64,000 bases of DNA from contig JAEUJN010000015.1 of NCBI GenBank assembly GCA_016794595.1, positions 20,834 to 84,833 of the forward strand, given 5' to 3'. Each line of letters opens with the position of its first letter. The first letter of the stretch is position 1. The notes beneath the pieces are model-generated. The model saw only the letters and a program-made list of their open reading frames with translations, was not told where the DNA came from and did not search any database. Positions 17,154-28,332 of the stretch are shown in pieces. This DNA is from Kineosporiaceae bacterium (GTDB lineage: Bacteria > Actinomycetota > Actinomycetes > Actinomycetales > Kineosporiaceae). The translations under genes and the position numbers were made by a program.

Positions 17154-17175
17154 CGGCGGCGCCTACGGTCGTGGC

Positions 17176-17574
17176 ATGACAATCAGAGTGACCACCATGT
17201 TCATCCCCGTCCAGGATCCCGAGGCCGCCCTCGGCTTCTACCGGGACGCACTCGGCCTCGAGATCCGCATGGACGTCGCCTCCGAGGGCCTGCGCTGGGT
17301 GACCCTCGGGGCCCCCGGCCAGGACGTCGGGATCGTGCTGTTCCAGCCGGAGGGCGGGCGATCCCGGGCCGAGGCCGACCAGTACCTCTCGCTGATGGCG
17401 AAGGGCTCGATCCAGGCGGCGATCTTCAGTTCCGATGATCTCGACACCACCTTCGAGAAGGTCCGCGCATCGGGGGCGGAGGTGGTGGAGGAGCCGACCT
17501 CCCAGCCCTGGGGCGCCCGGGACTGCGCGTTCCGCGACCCGTCGGGCAACCTGGTCCGGATCGCCCAGGCCTGA
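17176..17574 (+). CDS. VOC-superfamily (glyoxalase-like) protein
   Basis: Cytosolic 132-residue protein with two beta-alpha-beta-beta-beta modules. Family marks are FIPVQDPEAALGFYRDALGL at the start and FRDPSGNLVRIAQ at the end. Members include glyoxalase I, extradiol dioxygenases and fosfomycin or bleomycin resistance proteins; the metal ligands and substrate cannot be assigned. ATG 17176 has a TACGGT -10-like hexamer six bases upstream, consistent with a leaderless transcript separate from the MFS gene. Confidence 0.88.
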   Translation: MTIRVTTMFIPVQDPEAALGFYRDALGLEIRMDVASEGLRWVTLGAPGQDVGIVLFQPEGGRSRAEADQYLSLMAKGSIQAAIFSSDDLDTTFEKVRASGAEVVEEPTSQPWGARDCAFRDPSGNLVRIAQA

Positions 17575-17597
17575 CGTCCGGCCCGAACATCCGGACG
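17575..17597 (+). terminator. Hairpin after the VOC gene
   Basis: CGTCCGG (17575-17581) pairs with CCGGACG (17591-17597) immediately after the stop codon. A second set of CGTCCG-type units follows to about 17624, forming alternative stems. Confidence 0.5.
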
Positions 17598-17737
17598 CCA
17601 GCGTCCGAACCCGAACGTCCGGACCCCGGAGGGGAGCGGCGGGGCGATCACGGCGATCATCTGGGATGCTCCCGTGGTCGCCCCGAGGCATGCCGGTCGC
17701 CCGGGGTCTCGCCCTGCCGAACGAGAGGCCCGAGAGC

Positions 17738-20137
<2,400 letters not shown>

Positions 20138-20629
20138 TCACCCGCCGTCCGGCGCCGTCCTGAGTCGGGGGGGCTCGACCGTGGTCCGATGGCCGTCGCC
20201 CGCATCCCGGGATGCGAGGGACTGCACGGCCTCCCGGACCCAGCCGAGCAGGCCGGCCACGTCCACCCCGTGGGGCGGTGCGCTCGCGTAGGGGGCGATG
20301 CGTTCGGCACCACGGAGCAGGACGGCGCGAGCGCCCTTGACATTCCCGCGCATCGCGTGGGTCAGGCCGACGGCGAGTTGGGCCAGCCCCTGCCACAGGT
20401 CGCGCTCGCCCTCGGGGGCGTGCTTCCAGATCCCCTCCAGCACCTCGTGGGCATGAAAGGGCCGCCCGTCGTCCACCAGGCGCTGGGCCTCGGCCAGCCC
20501 CTGCTCGGGAGTCAGGGCCAGGTCGTCCGGAACGCGTTCGACGCCCGCGCTGCCCGGTGCGAGCGGCCGTCCCAGGCCGTCGCGCGGCCGCGCGTTGCGC
20601 GGCCGGCCACTGGCATCGCGATCACGCAT
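20138..20629 (-). CDS. DUF309-domain protein
   Basis: Conserved hypothetical protein of 163 residues. The DUF309 helical core covers about residues 45-120 with the signature RPFHAHEVLEGIWKHAPEG and DLWQGLAQLAVGLTHAMRGN. The ATG at 20629 has a GGAAGGGG ribosome-binding site; the first 40 residues are basic and poorly conserved in type. No function is established for the family. It is convergent with the UvrA-like gene with zero spacing: the two stop codons are adjacent. Confidence 0.88.
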   Translation of the reverse strand: MRDRDASGRPRNARPRDGLGRPLAPGSAGVERVPDDLALTPEQGLAEAQRLVDDGRPFHAHEVLEGIWKHAPEGERDLWQGLAQLAVGLTHAMRGNVKGARAVLLRGAERIAPYASAPPHGVDVAGLLGWVREAVQSLASRDAGDGHRTTVEPPRLRTAPDGG

Positions 20630-20818
20630 CGACGTCCCCTTCCGCCTGCGGTGGCCAGGATGGCCTCATCCTCGCCGGTGACGGACGCTGCTGCGAACAG
20701 GCGGACGGCGCTCAGGGGGGCGGGTCAGCGAGAACCCGGCGCCGACCTGTCGGCTCGCGGGCCAGCGGGCTCACTCCTAGCCTCGGGGCAGGACCGTGCC
20801 TGAGACGGGAGCCGGGAC

Positions 20819-21523
20819 GTGGACCTGATCCTGAGTGAGCGCGAGCAGGCGGCCTGGCGCACGCTCCTGACCGAGGAGCCACTCGCCGATCGAGTGACGC
20901 TGTCCCCCAACCTCTTGCAGCGGCTCGCCGTGTTGGTTCCCGCGGACGCGATCTCGAGTTGTGTGGCCGCGAACACCGGCACGGTCACCCACTTCGTCCA
21001 GGTACCCACCGGCTACCACGAGACCCATGCCGTCCCTGTGGATCACAACGGCCCGTTCTACGTGGGAACGATGCACTGGTCCCGTCTGCCACGGCAGGCA
21101 GCCACGTGTGGCGCCATCCTGCCGGGGCACGCCGACGGACTGTCGCTGGGGTTCCGCAGCGGGCCGGACGCCGTGGCGCAAGTAGCCTTCGACCGTCGTC
21201 GGCGTCCGTTCACCGAGCGAGACCTTGCCATGCTCGACCTGCTCGCCCCCGTTCTCCAGCGACACCTGCGCCGGCGTCCCACGCCGAGCACGATCTCGCC
21301 CCTGACCGTGCAGGAGAGCCGGGTTCTGATGCAGGTCGCCACTGGCGCCTCGAACCTCGAGATCGCCTCGCACCTGTTCATCTCGGTGGGCACGGTCCGC
21401 AAACACCTGGAGAACGCCTACCGCAAGCTGGGCGTGGCGAACCGGATGGCGGCGGTGGTGGCCTTCGAGGGCCGCCCGCTGCTGGACCCCGAACGGGGCG
21501 AACGGGTGGCGAGATACGCCTGA
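20819..21523 (+). CDS. LuxR-family transcriptional regulator
   Basis: Probable transcription factor of 234 residues from GTG 20819, with a GGGAG ribosome-binding site. The N-terminal part (about 1-160) resembles a GAF-like or autoinducer-type sensory region without a clear ligand motif. The C-terminal LuxR HTH spans about 165-225 (LTVQESRVLMQVATGASNLE, then LFISVGTVRKHLENAYRKLG). It lies 77 bases upstream of a secreted haloperoxidase gene on the same strand, which it may regulate; this is inferred only from position. Confidence 0.87.
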   Translation: MDLILSEREQAAWRTLLTEEPLADRVTLSPNLLQRLAVLVPADAISSCVAANTGTVTHFVQVPTGYHETHAVPVDHNGPFYVGTMHWSRLPRQAATCGAILPGHADGLSLGFRSGPDAVAQVAFDRRRRPFTERDLAMLDLLAPVLQRHLRRRPTPSTISPLTVQESRVLMQVATGASNLEIASHLFISVGTVRKHLENAYRKLGVANRMAAVVAFEGRPLLDPERGERVARYA

Positions 21524-21600
21524 ACGCGTATACCCCGAGCTCGCAGCGCCACCCAGCCTGGTGAGAGCAGCACCTCGCTGCACTCATCAGGAGGATTGCC

Positions 21601-22833
21601 ATGACATCTCGTTGGTTCCGCATCGGTACCGTCGCCGCGTCCGTCACGCTCACCGGGGTGTTGGTCGCGGCCGTGGGTCAGGCCGTGGCTGCCGGTCGCC
21701 ATTCCCCGCCACCCACCGAGACCTCGCTGGCCGCTTCGACCGCCGTCCAGTGGCAGCGCACGGCCAGCCGTACCGTCTTCGCCGAGGGGGCACTCGCCCC
21801 TCCGTCGGGGGCGCTGTATCTGGCCTTCACCTCCCTCGCCGTCCACGAGGCGGCGCAGGCTGCGCAACGCCACGGCCCGCACGCGGCGACCGCTGCGGTG
21901 ACCACCGCGGCGCACGACGTCCTGGCGGAGTACTTCCCCGCCTCCCGCACCGGTCTCGCCCGTGAGCGTGACGCCAGTCTGGCGCGCGTGCCCCAGGGCC
22001 GGATGCGCGCCGAGGGCATCCGGCTCGGCGAGCGCGCCGCCGACGCGATGATCTCCTCGCGCTACGGCGATGGCCGCGGGGCACCGGTGGTCTACACCAG
22101 GTCCCCGGCCCCCGGCATCTGGCAGCCGCCACCCGATGGTTCGATGGCCCTGGCCTGGCTGGGCGCCGTACGACCTGTGGTCGACATCGAACCGGTCGCC
22201 GTCGACGGCCCGGATCCCCTGCGCAGCAAGCAGTATGCCGCGGACTTCCGCGAGGTCGTGCGGGTCGGGGGCAAGGACTCGACGGTCCGCACCGCCGAGC
22301 AGACGGCGATCGCCACGTTCTTCGCCGCGAACCCCGTTCCGGTCTATCGCGAGGCCGTCTGCCGCTACCTGGACGGCGAACCGCAGACCCTGCTCGCGAC
22401 GACCCGGCTGTTCGCCCGGATGGACTCCGCGGTGGCAACGGCGTTCATCAGGACCTGGCGACTGAAGTTCGACATCGGGTTCTGGCGCCCCTTCCAGGCG
22501 ATCCCCGCGGCCGACTCCGACGCCAACCCCGCGACGCACCCCCGGTCGGACTGGGCACCGCTGGTGACCAACCCGTCCTACCCGGACTACGTCAGCGGGC
22601 ACGCTGCGGCCACCTCACCGGTCGCCCAGATCCTGCGCCGGACATTCGGGGACGCGACGCCACTGACCCTTCAGGCCGGAGGGCAGCAACGCCGCTACGC
22701 CTCGCTCAGCGATCTGGAGCACGAGGCGCTCAACGCCCGCATCTGGGGTGGCCTGCACTTCCGGGACGCGATGGAGGACGGCTATCGCCTCGGGCACCTC
22801 ACCGCCGACCGGGTGATGGCGGCCATCCGTTGA
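21601..22833 (+). CDS. Secreted vanadium-dependent haloperoxidase / PAP2-family protein
   Basis: Exported 410-residue protein with a Sec signal peptide (residues 1-30, cleavage near AVAAG). The C-terminal half has the vanadate/phosphate-binding motifs of the vanadium haloperoxidase and PAP2 acid phosphatase superfamily: KFDIGFWRP near 300, YPDYVSGHAAA with SGH at 332-334, and RIWGGLHFRDAMEDG near 385, giving Lys, Arg, Ser-Gly-His and Arg/His ligands. True haloperoxidase activity, which halide, or phosphatase activity cannot be told from sequence. A GGAGG ribosome-binding site precedes the ATG. Confidence 0.88.
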   Translation: MTSRWFRIGTVAASVTLTGVLVAAVGQAVAAGRHSPPPTETSLAASTAVQWQRTASRTVFAEGALAPPSGALYLAFTSLAVHEAAQAAQRHGPHAATAAVTTAAHDVLAEYFPASRTGLARERDASLARVPQGRMRAEGIRLGERAADAMISSRYGDGRGAPVVYTRSPAPGIWQPPPDGSMALAWLGAVRPVVDIEPVAVDGPDPLRSKQYAADFREVVRVGGKDSTVRTAEQTAIATFFAANPVPVYREAVCRYLDGEPQTLLATTRLFARMDSAVATAFIRTWRLKFDIGFWRPFQAIPAADSDANPATHPRSDWAPLVTNPSYPDYVSGHAAATSPVAQILRRTFGDATPLTLQAGGQQRRYASLSDLEHEALNARIWGGLHFRDAMEDGYRLGHLTADRVMAAIR

Positions 22834-22843
22834 GCGCGGCCGA

Positions 22844-22869
22844 GCGCCGGCGGGCAGGCCCGCCGGCGC
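22844..22869. terminator. Bidirectional terminator hairpin
   Basis: Perfect 11-bp stem GCGCCGGCGGG (22844-22854) with 22859-22869 and a CAGG tetraloop. It lies between the convergent haloperoxidase and DoxX genes. Confidence 0.8.
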
Positions 22870-22894
22870 CGGTGCGCCGTCTGCCGGTGCCGGT

Positions 22895-23278
22895 TCAGGC
22901 GCCGGGTGAGGGGTCCCTGGGCGCGGCGGCCACGGCCACCAGTCCGCCGAGCAGTCCGAGGTTCTTCAGGAACTGGATCCGGTTGATGGTGCGCATCTTC
23001 GGATCCTCTGTGCGCCAGTAGGAATGAGCGGCCAGCGTGGTCGGTACCAGGGACGCCGCCAGGCCCAGCGCCGCGGCCCGCGGCAGGACCCCGGTGGCCA
23101 GGGCGAGGCCCCCGGCGACCATGGCGGCACCGTTGAACCGGACGGCGACCTCGGGCGAGGGGATGCCGAGAGAGGCCGCGAGCGCGACCCGGCCGCCGGG
23201 CTCTGTGGCACCCGACCAGCCCATCACGACAAAGGGTGCGGCGAGGCCCACCAGGCCCGCCCGGCGCAGGAACGACAT
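22895..23278 (-). CDS. DoxX-family membrane protein
   Basis: Small integral membrane protein of 127 residues from ATG 23278 with a GGGAG ribosome-binding site. Four hydrophobic helices and the conserved region RFNGAAMVAGGLALATG and FLKNLGLLGGL match the DoxX/DoxD-like family, linked in mycobacteria to membrane thiol-oxidation complexes; the role here is unknown. An upstream GTG (23293) would add five residues. A 29-codon membrane peptide gene precedes it by 30 bases on the same strand, and the two probably form an operon. Confidence 0.85.
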   Translation of the reverse strand: MSFLRRAGLVGLAAPFVVMGWSGATEPGGRVALAASLGIPSPEVAVRFNGAAMVAGGLALATGVLPRAAALGLAASLVPTTLAAHSYWRTEDPKMRTINRIQFLKNLGLLGGLVAVAAAPRDPSPGA

Positions 23279-23308
23279 CGTGACTCCCAGCACGTGGTTC
23301 GGCCGAGA

Positions 23309-23398
23309 TCAGTCGGCCACCGAGGCGGCGAGGGCGATGGCGGTCACGATGAGCAGCACCGCCGCGGGAAGCACCAGGTACCGCACGAGTCCGCTCAC
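23309..23398 (-). CDS. 29-residue membrane peptide upstream of doxX
   Basis: Very short ORF starting GTG 23398 with a strong GGAGGGG ribosome-binding site five to seven bases upstream. The translation is almost entirely one transmembrane helix (YLVLPAAVLLIVTAIALAAS) ending VAD. The clear ribosome-binding site and the position just ahead of the DoxX gene support translation. It could be a partner subunit or only a leader peptide. Confidence 0.5.
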   Translation of the reverse strand: MSGLVRYLVLPAAVLLIVTAIALAASVAD

Positions 23399-23492
23399 AT
23401 CACCCCTCCGTCCCCCTCTGAACCCTGCTGCAGGGTTGCCCTCACCACTGTGTCACCCCCGACCACCTCCTGGAGCGGATTCGCGCGCCGGG

Positions 23493-24014
23493 TCAGTAGC
23501 CGATCCGCCAGTTCTCCAGCAACCCCCGCAGGTAGGCGGCCTGGGCGACGTGGGCCACGGCGTCGTCGATGATGCTGACGATCCGCACGCCCCGGGTGAC
23601 CGGCGGGTCCCACCGGACGTCGACGACGTCGTCCAGGTCTGCCGGCGACAACCCCTCGACATGGTCGACCACCCGCGCGACCACGGCCTGCAGGTAATCG
23701 CCCAGGAGGGCCGGGTCGGTGACCCGAACCGTGGCCACCTCGGCCGGGGAATCCCCGAAGCCGATCTCCTCGACGGCGCGATGAACCCCGAGCCGCTGAG
23801 CCCACCCCTGTTCGAGCCAGACCTGGCGTCCGCCGGAAAGCTCCGCGAGCTGCGCATCCTGCTGGCGAGCGGCGTGCCAGATCAGCCAGGCGATCGAGGA
23901 GTGCTCGCCGTCCGGCATCTGGTTCAGGACCTCGGGGCCGATCCCGTCCAGGACCTGGCGAGCACTGTCGACCGGACGCCGCGCAGCGTCGATCAGGATG
24001 TCGCGGTGGTCCAT
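23493..24014 (-). CDS. DinB-superfamily (DUF664) protein
   Basis: Cytosolic four-helix-bundle protein, 173 residues from ATG 24014 with a GAGGAGA ribosome-binding site. Metal-ligand histidines of the DinB/YfiT fold are visible in IAWLIWHAARQQDAQ near residue 50 and DAVAHVAQAAYLRG near 155. Actinobacterial members include mycothiol-dependent detoxification enzymes; the substrate here is unknown. An earlier ATG at 24044 lacks a good ribosome-binding site. It lies just upstream (in transcript sense) of the small membrane peptide and DoxX, with about 95 bases between. Confidence 0.85.
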   Translation of the reverse strand: MDHRDILIDAARRPVDSARQVLDGIGPEVLNQMPDGEHSSIAWLIWHAARQQDAQLAELSGGRQVWLEQGWAQRLGVHRAVEEIGFGDSPAEVATVRVTDPALLGDYLQAVVARVVDHVEGLSPADLDDVVDVRWDPPVTRGVRIVSIIDDAVAHVAQAAYLRGLLENWRIGY

Positions 24015-24047
24015 GGGCTCTCCTCGTCGGCTCCGCGTCATCACCGG

Positions 24048-25340
24048 TCATGCCGCGGTGGGCTCACAGTGTCGCGCCAGCCAGGTCCGGACGGCGTGTG
24101 CGGCGTTCGCCGCGCCGTCCACGGTGGCGTACCACCCCTGCACTCGCGCCGCACCGGCGGCGAAGCCCGGCTCGGTGAGCACGCGTCGCACGGCCTCGGT
24201 GAGGCGGGGGCTGTCCGCGTGGCGGGGGGCGACCGCGAGGGCGGCGCCCTGGCGGGCGGCGAGGCCGACGTTGAGCTCCTGCTCCGCGTGCAGCGGGATG
24301 CCGACCACCGGCGTCCCGCTGGCCATGGCCGTCTGGATGCTCCCCTGGCCACCCATGGTCACGGCCACGTCCACGCGCGGCATGACGCGGTGATTGGGCA
24401 GAAGCCCGGCGACGACCACGGCCGGGTCGTCACTCGGGCCGTGATCGTGGATCGTGGCGCCGACGATCACCCGCACCCCGGATGCCCGGACCCGCCTCAC
24501 CACCGCCCGCAACGTGTCGGGAGTGGTGGAGGAGAGGACGACCAGCGCCGTGGGCTCGGACCCGTCCAGGAAGGCCTCGACGGCGGCTGGGATCGGCAGG
24601 TCGAGCCGGGCGAACAGCGGGCCGGTGGCCACTAGGTGAGTACCGGCACGGAAGGCCCGGGGACGGCGAGGCTGCCAACGCTCCAGGTCGTCCGCGCTGA
24701 TGCCCAGCACGTGCGCCGTGTCGGTGACCAGGGTCAGGTCCCCCAGCATCAAGGCCGCCAGCGTGGGGACCCGCTCGACCCCGAGCTCGTCGGCGACCTC
24801 GTTGAGGAACCGAGTGGCCCCCGCCATCCGCATCGGAGTGCCGTTGGCGAAGCGGCGTTTGAGCCACGCGGGAATCAGGTCGGCGGCCGGGATGGGCATG
24901 CTCGTGGGCGCGGGCGCCAGGCCGCGTTCGAAGATCGGCGGCACGTAGGAACCACCGTGCGAGGTCACCAGGGGGATCTGGGCCACCCGGGAGGAGAGGT
25001 AGGTGGTCAGGGTGAACCCGGTGATCACCGCCCGAGCACCCACCGCCCGGAAGAACTCGGCTTCGGCGGCGACGCTGCCCCGCACCTCCTCCGCCGGCTG
25101 CATCCGGACCCCCGGACGGCCGATCTGGACCAGATCACGCAGGAACGCCGCGCAGCGGAGGGCGTCGAAGCGCGGCTCGAGCAGGGTGTACTGCTCCCCG
25201 GCGTCGTCCAGCACCCGGGTGAACGGGCCGCCGTGGGTGGCGAGGCAGACCGCCTCGCCCTGCCTGCGCAACGCCTGGGCCAGGTGCAGCATGCGAGAGG
25301 TCTCGGACAGGAAGCCACAGTGTGGCACCAGGGCGATCAT
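24048..25340 (-). CDS. UGT/MGT-type glycosyltransferase
   Basis: Soluble GT1-type glycosyltransferase of 430 residues, with ATG 25340 preceded by GAGGAGG. The N-terminal acceptor domain begins with a Rossmann strand (MIALVPHCGFLSE). The C-terminal nucleotide-sugar domain ends with MGGQGSIQTAMASGTPVVG and PLHAEQELNV, the donor-binding motif with Gln in place of the usual His-Gly-Gly arrangement. Relatives inactivate macrolides or decorate polyketides and lipids. Divergence from a MarR regulator, with only 42 bases between starts, suggests an inducible detoxifying glycosylase; the substrate is unknown. Confidence 0.85.
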   Translation of the reverse strand: MIALVPHCGFLSETSRMLHLAQALRRQGEAVCLATHGGPFTRVLDDAGEQYTLLEPRFDALRCAAFLRDLVQIGRPGVRMQPAEEVRGSVAAEAEFFRAVGARAVITGFTLTTYLSSRVAQIPLVTSHGGSYVPPIFERGLAPAPTSMPIPAADLIPAWLKRRFANGTPMRMAGATRFLNEVADELGVERVPTLAALMLGDLTLVTDTAHVLGISADDLERWQPRRPRAFRAGTHLVATGPLFARLDLPIPAAVEAFLDGSEPTALVVLSSTTPDTLRAVVRRVRASGVRVIVGATIHDHGPSDDPAVVVAGLLPNHRVMPRVDVAVTMGGQGSIQTAMASGTPVVGIPLHAEQELNVGLAARQGAALAVAPRHADSPRLTEAVRRVLTEPGFAAGAARVQGWYATVDGAANAAHAVRTWLARHCEPTAA

Positions 25341-25367
25341 GAGCTGCCTCCTCGGTGGACGAGACAA

Positions 25368-25388
25368 GGTAATATATTGGATATGACC
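25368..25388. promoter_or_regulatory. Candidate MarR operator
   Basis: GGTAATAT, five bases, then ATATGACC: an inverted repeat with 7 of 8 pairs matching. It covers the MarR start codon and a TAATAT -10-like element seven bases before the ATG (leaderless). It lies in the 42-base divergent gap, so binding could shut off both genes. Confidence 0.6.
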
Positions 25389-25904
25389 TCTCGCGAGCAA
25401 TGGCTCGACCTCTCACTCGACGGCCTCGACGCCGCTCGGGCCGATCGGGTGCGGGCCTTCCGCGTGCTGATGGTCGTGGGAATCCGCCTGCGCGGCCTGC
25501 TCGACCGGGCTCTGGCCCCCAGCGGGCTCACCGCCCAACAGGGGGCGATGGCGTCCTGGATCGAGGCCCAGCCAGCGCCGCCCACGATCTCGGCCGTGGC
25601 CGCCGGCCTCGGGATGACGCATCAGAACGTCAAGCAGATCGCCCTTGCCCTCGAGCGCAAGGGCCTGGTGGACATCCAGGTCGATCCTGATGACCGACGC
25701 GCTCGCCGGCTGGTGCTGACCGAGGCACACGGCGAGTTCTGGGGCCGACGCAACCCGCACGACCTCGCCGCGGTCCAAGACTGGATGGCCGTCTGGACCG
25801 AGGACGAGGTGAGTGAGGCGCTGAATCTCCTCCTTCGCCTTCACCATCACCTCGCCTCGCAGGACCCCCGTGCCTCACAGGGCCTCCATGCCTGGCAGGA
25901 CTGA
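25383..25904 (+). CDS. MarR-family transcriptional regulator
   Basis: Dimeric winged-helix repressor, 173 residues from ATG 25383. The HTH and wing lie around residues 55-105: GLTAQQGAMASWIEA, AAGLGMTHQNVKQIALALER and DIQVDPDDRRARRLVLTE with the DDRR wing. A long C-terminal helix follows. It is divergent from the glycosyltransferase gene across a 42-base region carrying a palindrome, so autoregulation and control of the glycosyltransferase are likely. No ribosome-binding site is seen; the message is probably leaderless. Confidence 0.88.
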   Translation: MTSREQWLDLSLDGLDAARADRVRAFRVLMVVGIRLRGLLDRALAPSGLTAQQGAMASWIEAQPAPPTISAVAAGLGMTHQNVKQIALALERKGLVDIQVDPDDRRARRLVLTEAHGEFWGRRNPHDLAAVQDWMAVWTEDEVSEALNLLLRLHHHLASQDPRASQGLHAWQD

Positions 25905-25935
25905 CCGCGCACCGTGCCGCCCGTCGGCCTCGAGC

Positions 25936-28068
25936 TCAACGACCCGGCAGCTCGAGCCGCTTCAGCAGCAGCGCGTTGAGCGCCACGATGAGTGATGAAC
26001 CCGACATCGCCAGCGCGGCGATCTCCGGGCGCAGGGTCAGCCCGAAGGCGGGCTCGAGGACACCGGCGGCGATCGGCAGGGCGACGGCGTTGTACCCGAT
26101 CGCCCACGCGAGGTTCTGGCGCATTGTCCTCAGGGTGCCCCGGCCGACCCGCAGCGCCGTGGGCACGTCGAGCGGGTCGGAGCGCATCAGGACGACGTCG
26201 GCGGTCTCGATGGCCACGTCGGTGCCGGCACCGATCGCGATCCCGAGGTCGGCCGCGGCCAGCGCCGGGGCATCGTTGACGCCGTCCCCGACCATGGCGA
26301 CCCGGTGGCCGTCGGCCTGGAGCGCCCGGATCTGCTGTGCCTTTCCCTCCGGCAGGACCCCCGCGATCACGGTGTCGATCCCGACCTGGTCGGCGATCCG
26401 CCGGGCGGTGCCGGCGTCGTCCCCGGTCAGCATGACGACGCGAGCACCCAGCGCGTGCAGCGCCGCGATGGCACCCGGGGCACTGTCGCGAGTGGCATCG
26501 GCCAACGCGATCACCGCCACGACGGCGCCGTCGATGGCAACCAGGATCGCCGTCCGCCCCCGGCCGGCGAGCTCGGCGCGCGCCTCGGCGGCAGCGTGCG
26601 GGATGCTCACGCCGTGTCCGGTGAGCAGGCGCGTGGCGCCGACCAGCACGGTGTGACCGTCGACGGTGCCGCGAGCCCCCGCGCCGGGCACGTTCTCGAA
26701 GCCGGTCGCGGCGAGCACCGGGACCCCGGCGTCCACGGCATGGCGGACGATCGCCGACGCCAGCGGGTGTTCGGACTCGCGCTCGACCGCCGCGGCCAGC
26801 GCGAGGAGTCGATCCTGCGCCATCGACGCTCGCGCATGCCCGGCCGGGATGAGTCGGATCTCGGTGACCGCAGGCTCGCCGGTGGTCAGGGTGCCGGTCT
26901 TGTCCAGGACGACAGTGTCGATCCGAGCAGACTCCTCGAGGGCCGTGGCAGTCTTGAACAGCACGCCGCGCCGAGCGGCCAGGCCGGTGCCCACCAGGAC
27001 GGCGGTGGGGGTGGCCAGGCCCAGGGCGTCGGGGCAGGTGATGACCACGACGGTGATCGCGAACAGCAAGGCCTCGGCACTCCCCCTGCCTGCGCCGATC
27101 CAGGCCAGGTAGGTCGCCGCCCCACCGAGCAGGGCCACCAGAACCAGCCAGAAGGCGGCTCGGTCGGCCAGCCGCTGACCGGGCGCCTTGGACTCCTGGG
27201 CCTGCCGGACCAACGCGACGATCTGCGCGAGAGCGGTATCCGCACCGACCTTGGTCGCGCGGACCCGCAGTGACCCGGTGGTGTTGACCGAGGCGCCGAT
27301 CACCTCGCTGCCGGGCTGCTTGCCGACGGGCAGGGACTCCCCGGTGACCATCGACTCGTCGAGCTCGCTCTCGCCCTCCTCGACCATCCCGTCGACGGGC
27401 ACCTTGGCCCCGGGACGCACCAGCAACAGATCACCGACCACGATGTCCGCTGTGGCGATCTCGACCTGCTCCGGACCGTCAGCCCCCTGCCTGATCACGA
27501 TGGCCTTGGGCGGGGCCAGCTCGAGAAGGGTGCGCACGGCGTCGTTGGCACCACCCCGGGCGCGCATCTCGAACCAGTGCCCCAGCAGGACGAACGCCGT
27601 CAGGACCGAGGCCGCCTCGTAGAAGACCTCACCACCTCCGGTCACGGTGACCCCCAGGCTGTAGGCCCAGGCGGCCGTGATCGCGACCGCGACCAGCACC
27701 ATCATGTCCAGCGTGCGGGCGCGCAGCGCCGACCATGCGCCCGCGAAGAAGATCCATCCGGAGTAGAACACCACCGGCAGGCTGAGCAGCAACGAGAACA
27801 CGTCGTCCCGCAGCCCGACGGGAGCGCTCACCGTGAAGCCCAACACCTCCCGGCCGATCGGCGACCACAGCAGGATCGGGACCGAGAGGGCCGCGGCCAC
27901 GAGGAACCTCCGACGCAGATCGGCGGCCATGGCATGCGTCGACATCCCCGCATGACCTGCATGACCCCTGGGTTCTGCATGACCGGCGCTGCCTGCCCCG
28001 TCCGCCCGACCGGGGGGCCCGCCGTGACCGGCATCGGGCGAGCTCGTCAACTGCTCGGTGTCCTGCAT
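25936..28068 (-). CDS. Copper-transporting P-type ATPase, CopB-like with CPD motif
   Basis: P1B-type metal ATPase at the membrane, 710 residues from ATG 28068 (GGGAGGA ribosome-binding site). The first 50 residues are histidine-rich (five His, no CxxC domain). Then come eight helices, the TGES-type actuator loop (MVTGESLPVG), phosphorylation motif DKTGTLT, hinge GDGVNDAPAL, and helix motifs GYNAVALP and MSGSSLIVAL. The ion-binding sequence in helix 6 is CPDALGLATP, where CopA has CPC and CopB has CPH. Helix 7-8 motifs and the His-rich head fit the CopB type, probably copper (perhaps silver) export. A CsoR-like operator lies upstream, shared with the divergent multicopper oxidase. Confidence 0.88.
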   Translation of the reverse strand: MQDTEQLTSSPDAGHGGPPGRADGAGSAGHAEPRGHAGHAGMSTHAMAADLRRRFLVAAALSVPILLWSPIGREVLGFTVSAPVGLRDDVFSLLLSLPVVFYSGWIFFAGAWSALRARTLDMMVLVAVAITAAWAYSLGVTVTGGGEVFYEAASVLTAFVLLGHWFEMRARGGANDAVRTLLELAPPKAIVIRQGADGPEQVEIATADIVVGDLLLVRPGAKVPVDGMVEEGESELDESMVTGESLPVGKQPGSEVIGASVNTTGSLRVRATKVGADTALAQIVALVRQAQESKAPGQRLADRAAFWLVLVALLGGAATYLAWIGAGRGSAEALLFAITVVVITCPDALGLATPTAVLVGTGLAARRGVLFKTATALEESARIDTVVLDKTGTLTTGEPAVTEIRLIPAGHARASMAQDRLLALAAAVERESEHPLASAIVRHAVDAGVPVLAATGFENVPGAGARGTVDGHTVLVGATRLLTGHGVSIPHAAAEARAELAGRGRTAILVAIDGAVVAVIALADATRDSAPGAIAALHALGARVVMLTGDDAGTARRIADQVGIDTVIAGVLPEGKAQQIRALQADGHRVAMVGDGVNDAPALAAADLGIAIGAGTDVAIETADVVLMRSDPLDVPTALRVGRGTLRTMRQNLAWAIGYNAVALPIAAGVLEPAFGLTLRPEIAALAMSGSSLIVALNALLLKRLELPGR

Positions 28069-28127
28069 CTCGTCCTCCCGGGACCGAGGGCTCTCGCCGT
28101 GGGAGCCTCCAGGCACCCGCAACAGGG

Positions 28128-28144
28128 ATACCCCTATGGGGTAT
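28128..28144. promoter_or_regulatory. CsoR-type copper operator
   Basis: ATACCCC-TAT-GGGGTAT, a perfect palindrome with 7-base arms, in the 264-base gap between the divergent copper ATPase and multicopper oxidase. It has the GC-core, TA-flank form of CsoR operators. No csoR gene is in the window, so the regulator would act from elsewhere. Confidence 0.8.
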
Positions 28145-28332
28145 TTCCCAACCTCGGGGTCGCGCATCCACCGCGGACTTCACGGAATCTTCACCAGCCC
28201 ATCGGGAGAACCCCGACAGTGCCCGTCGAGAGTGAGGACGGCGCTGGGCGAGCCCGGCAACCCAGCCGCCGCTGTAGCGACCCGGCCCCACAGCACTGCA
28301 CTGCACCGCACCGACGATCGAGGAGGTCGACC

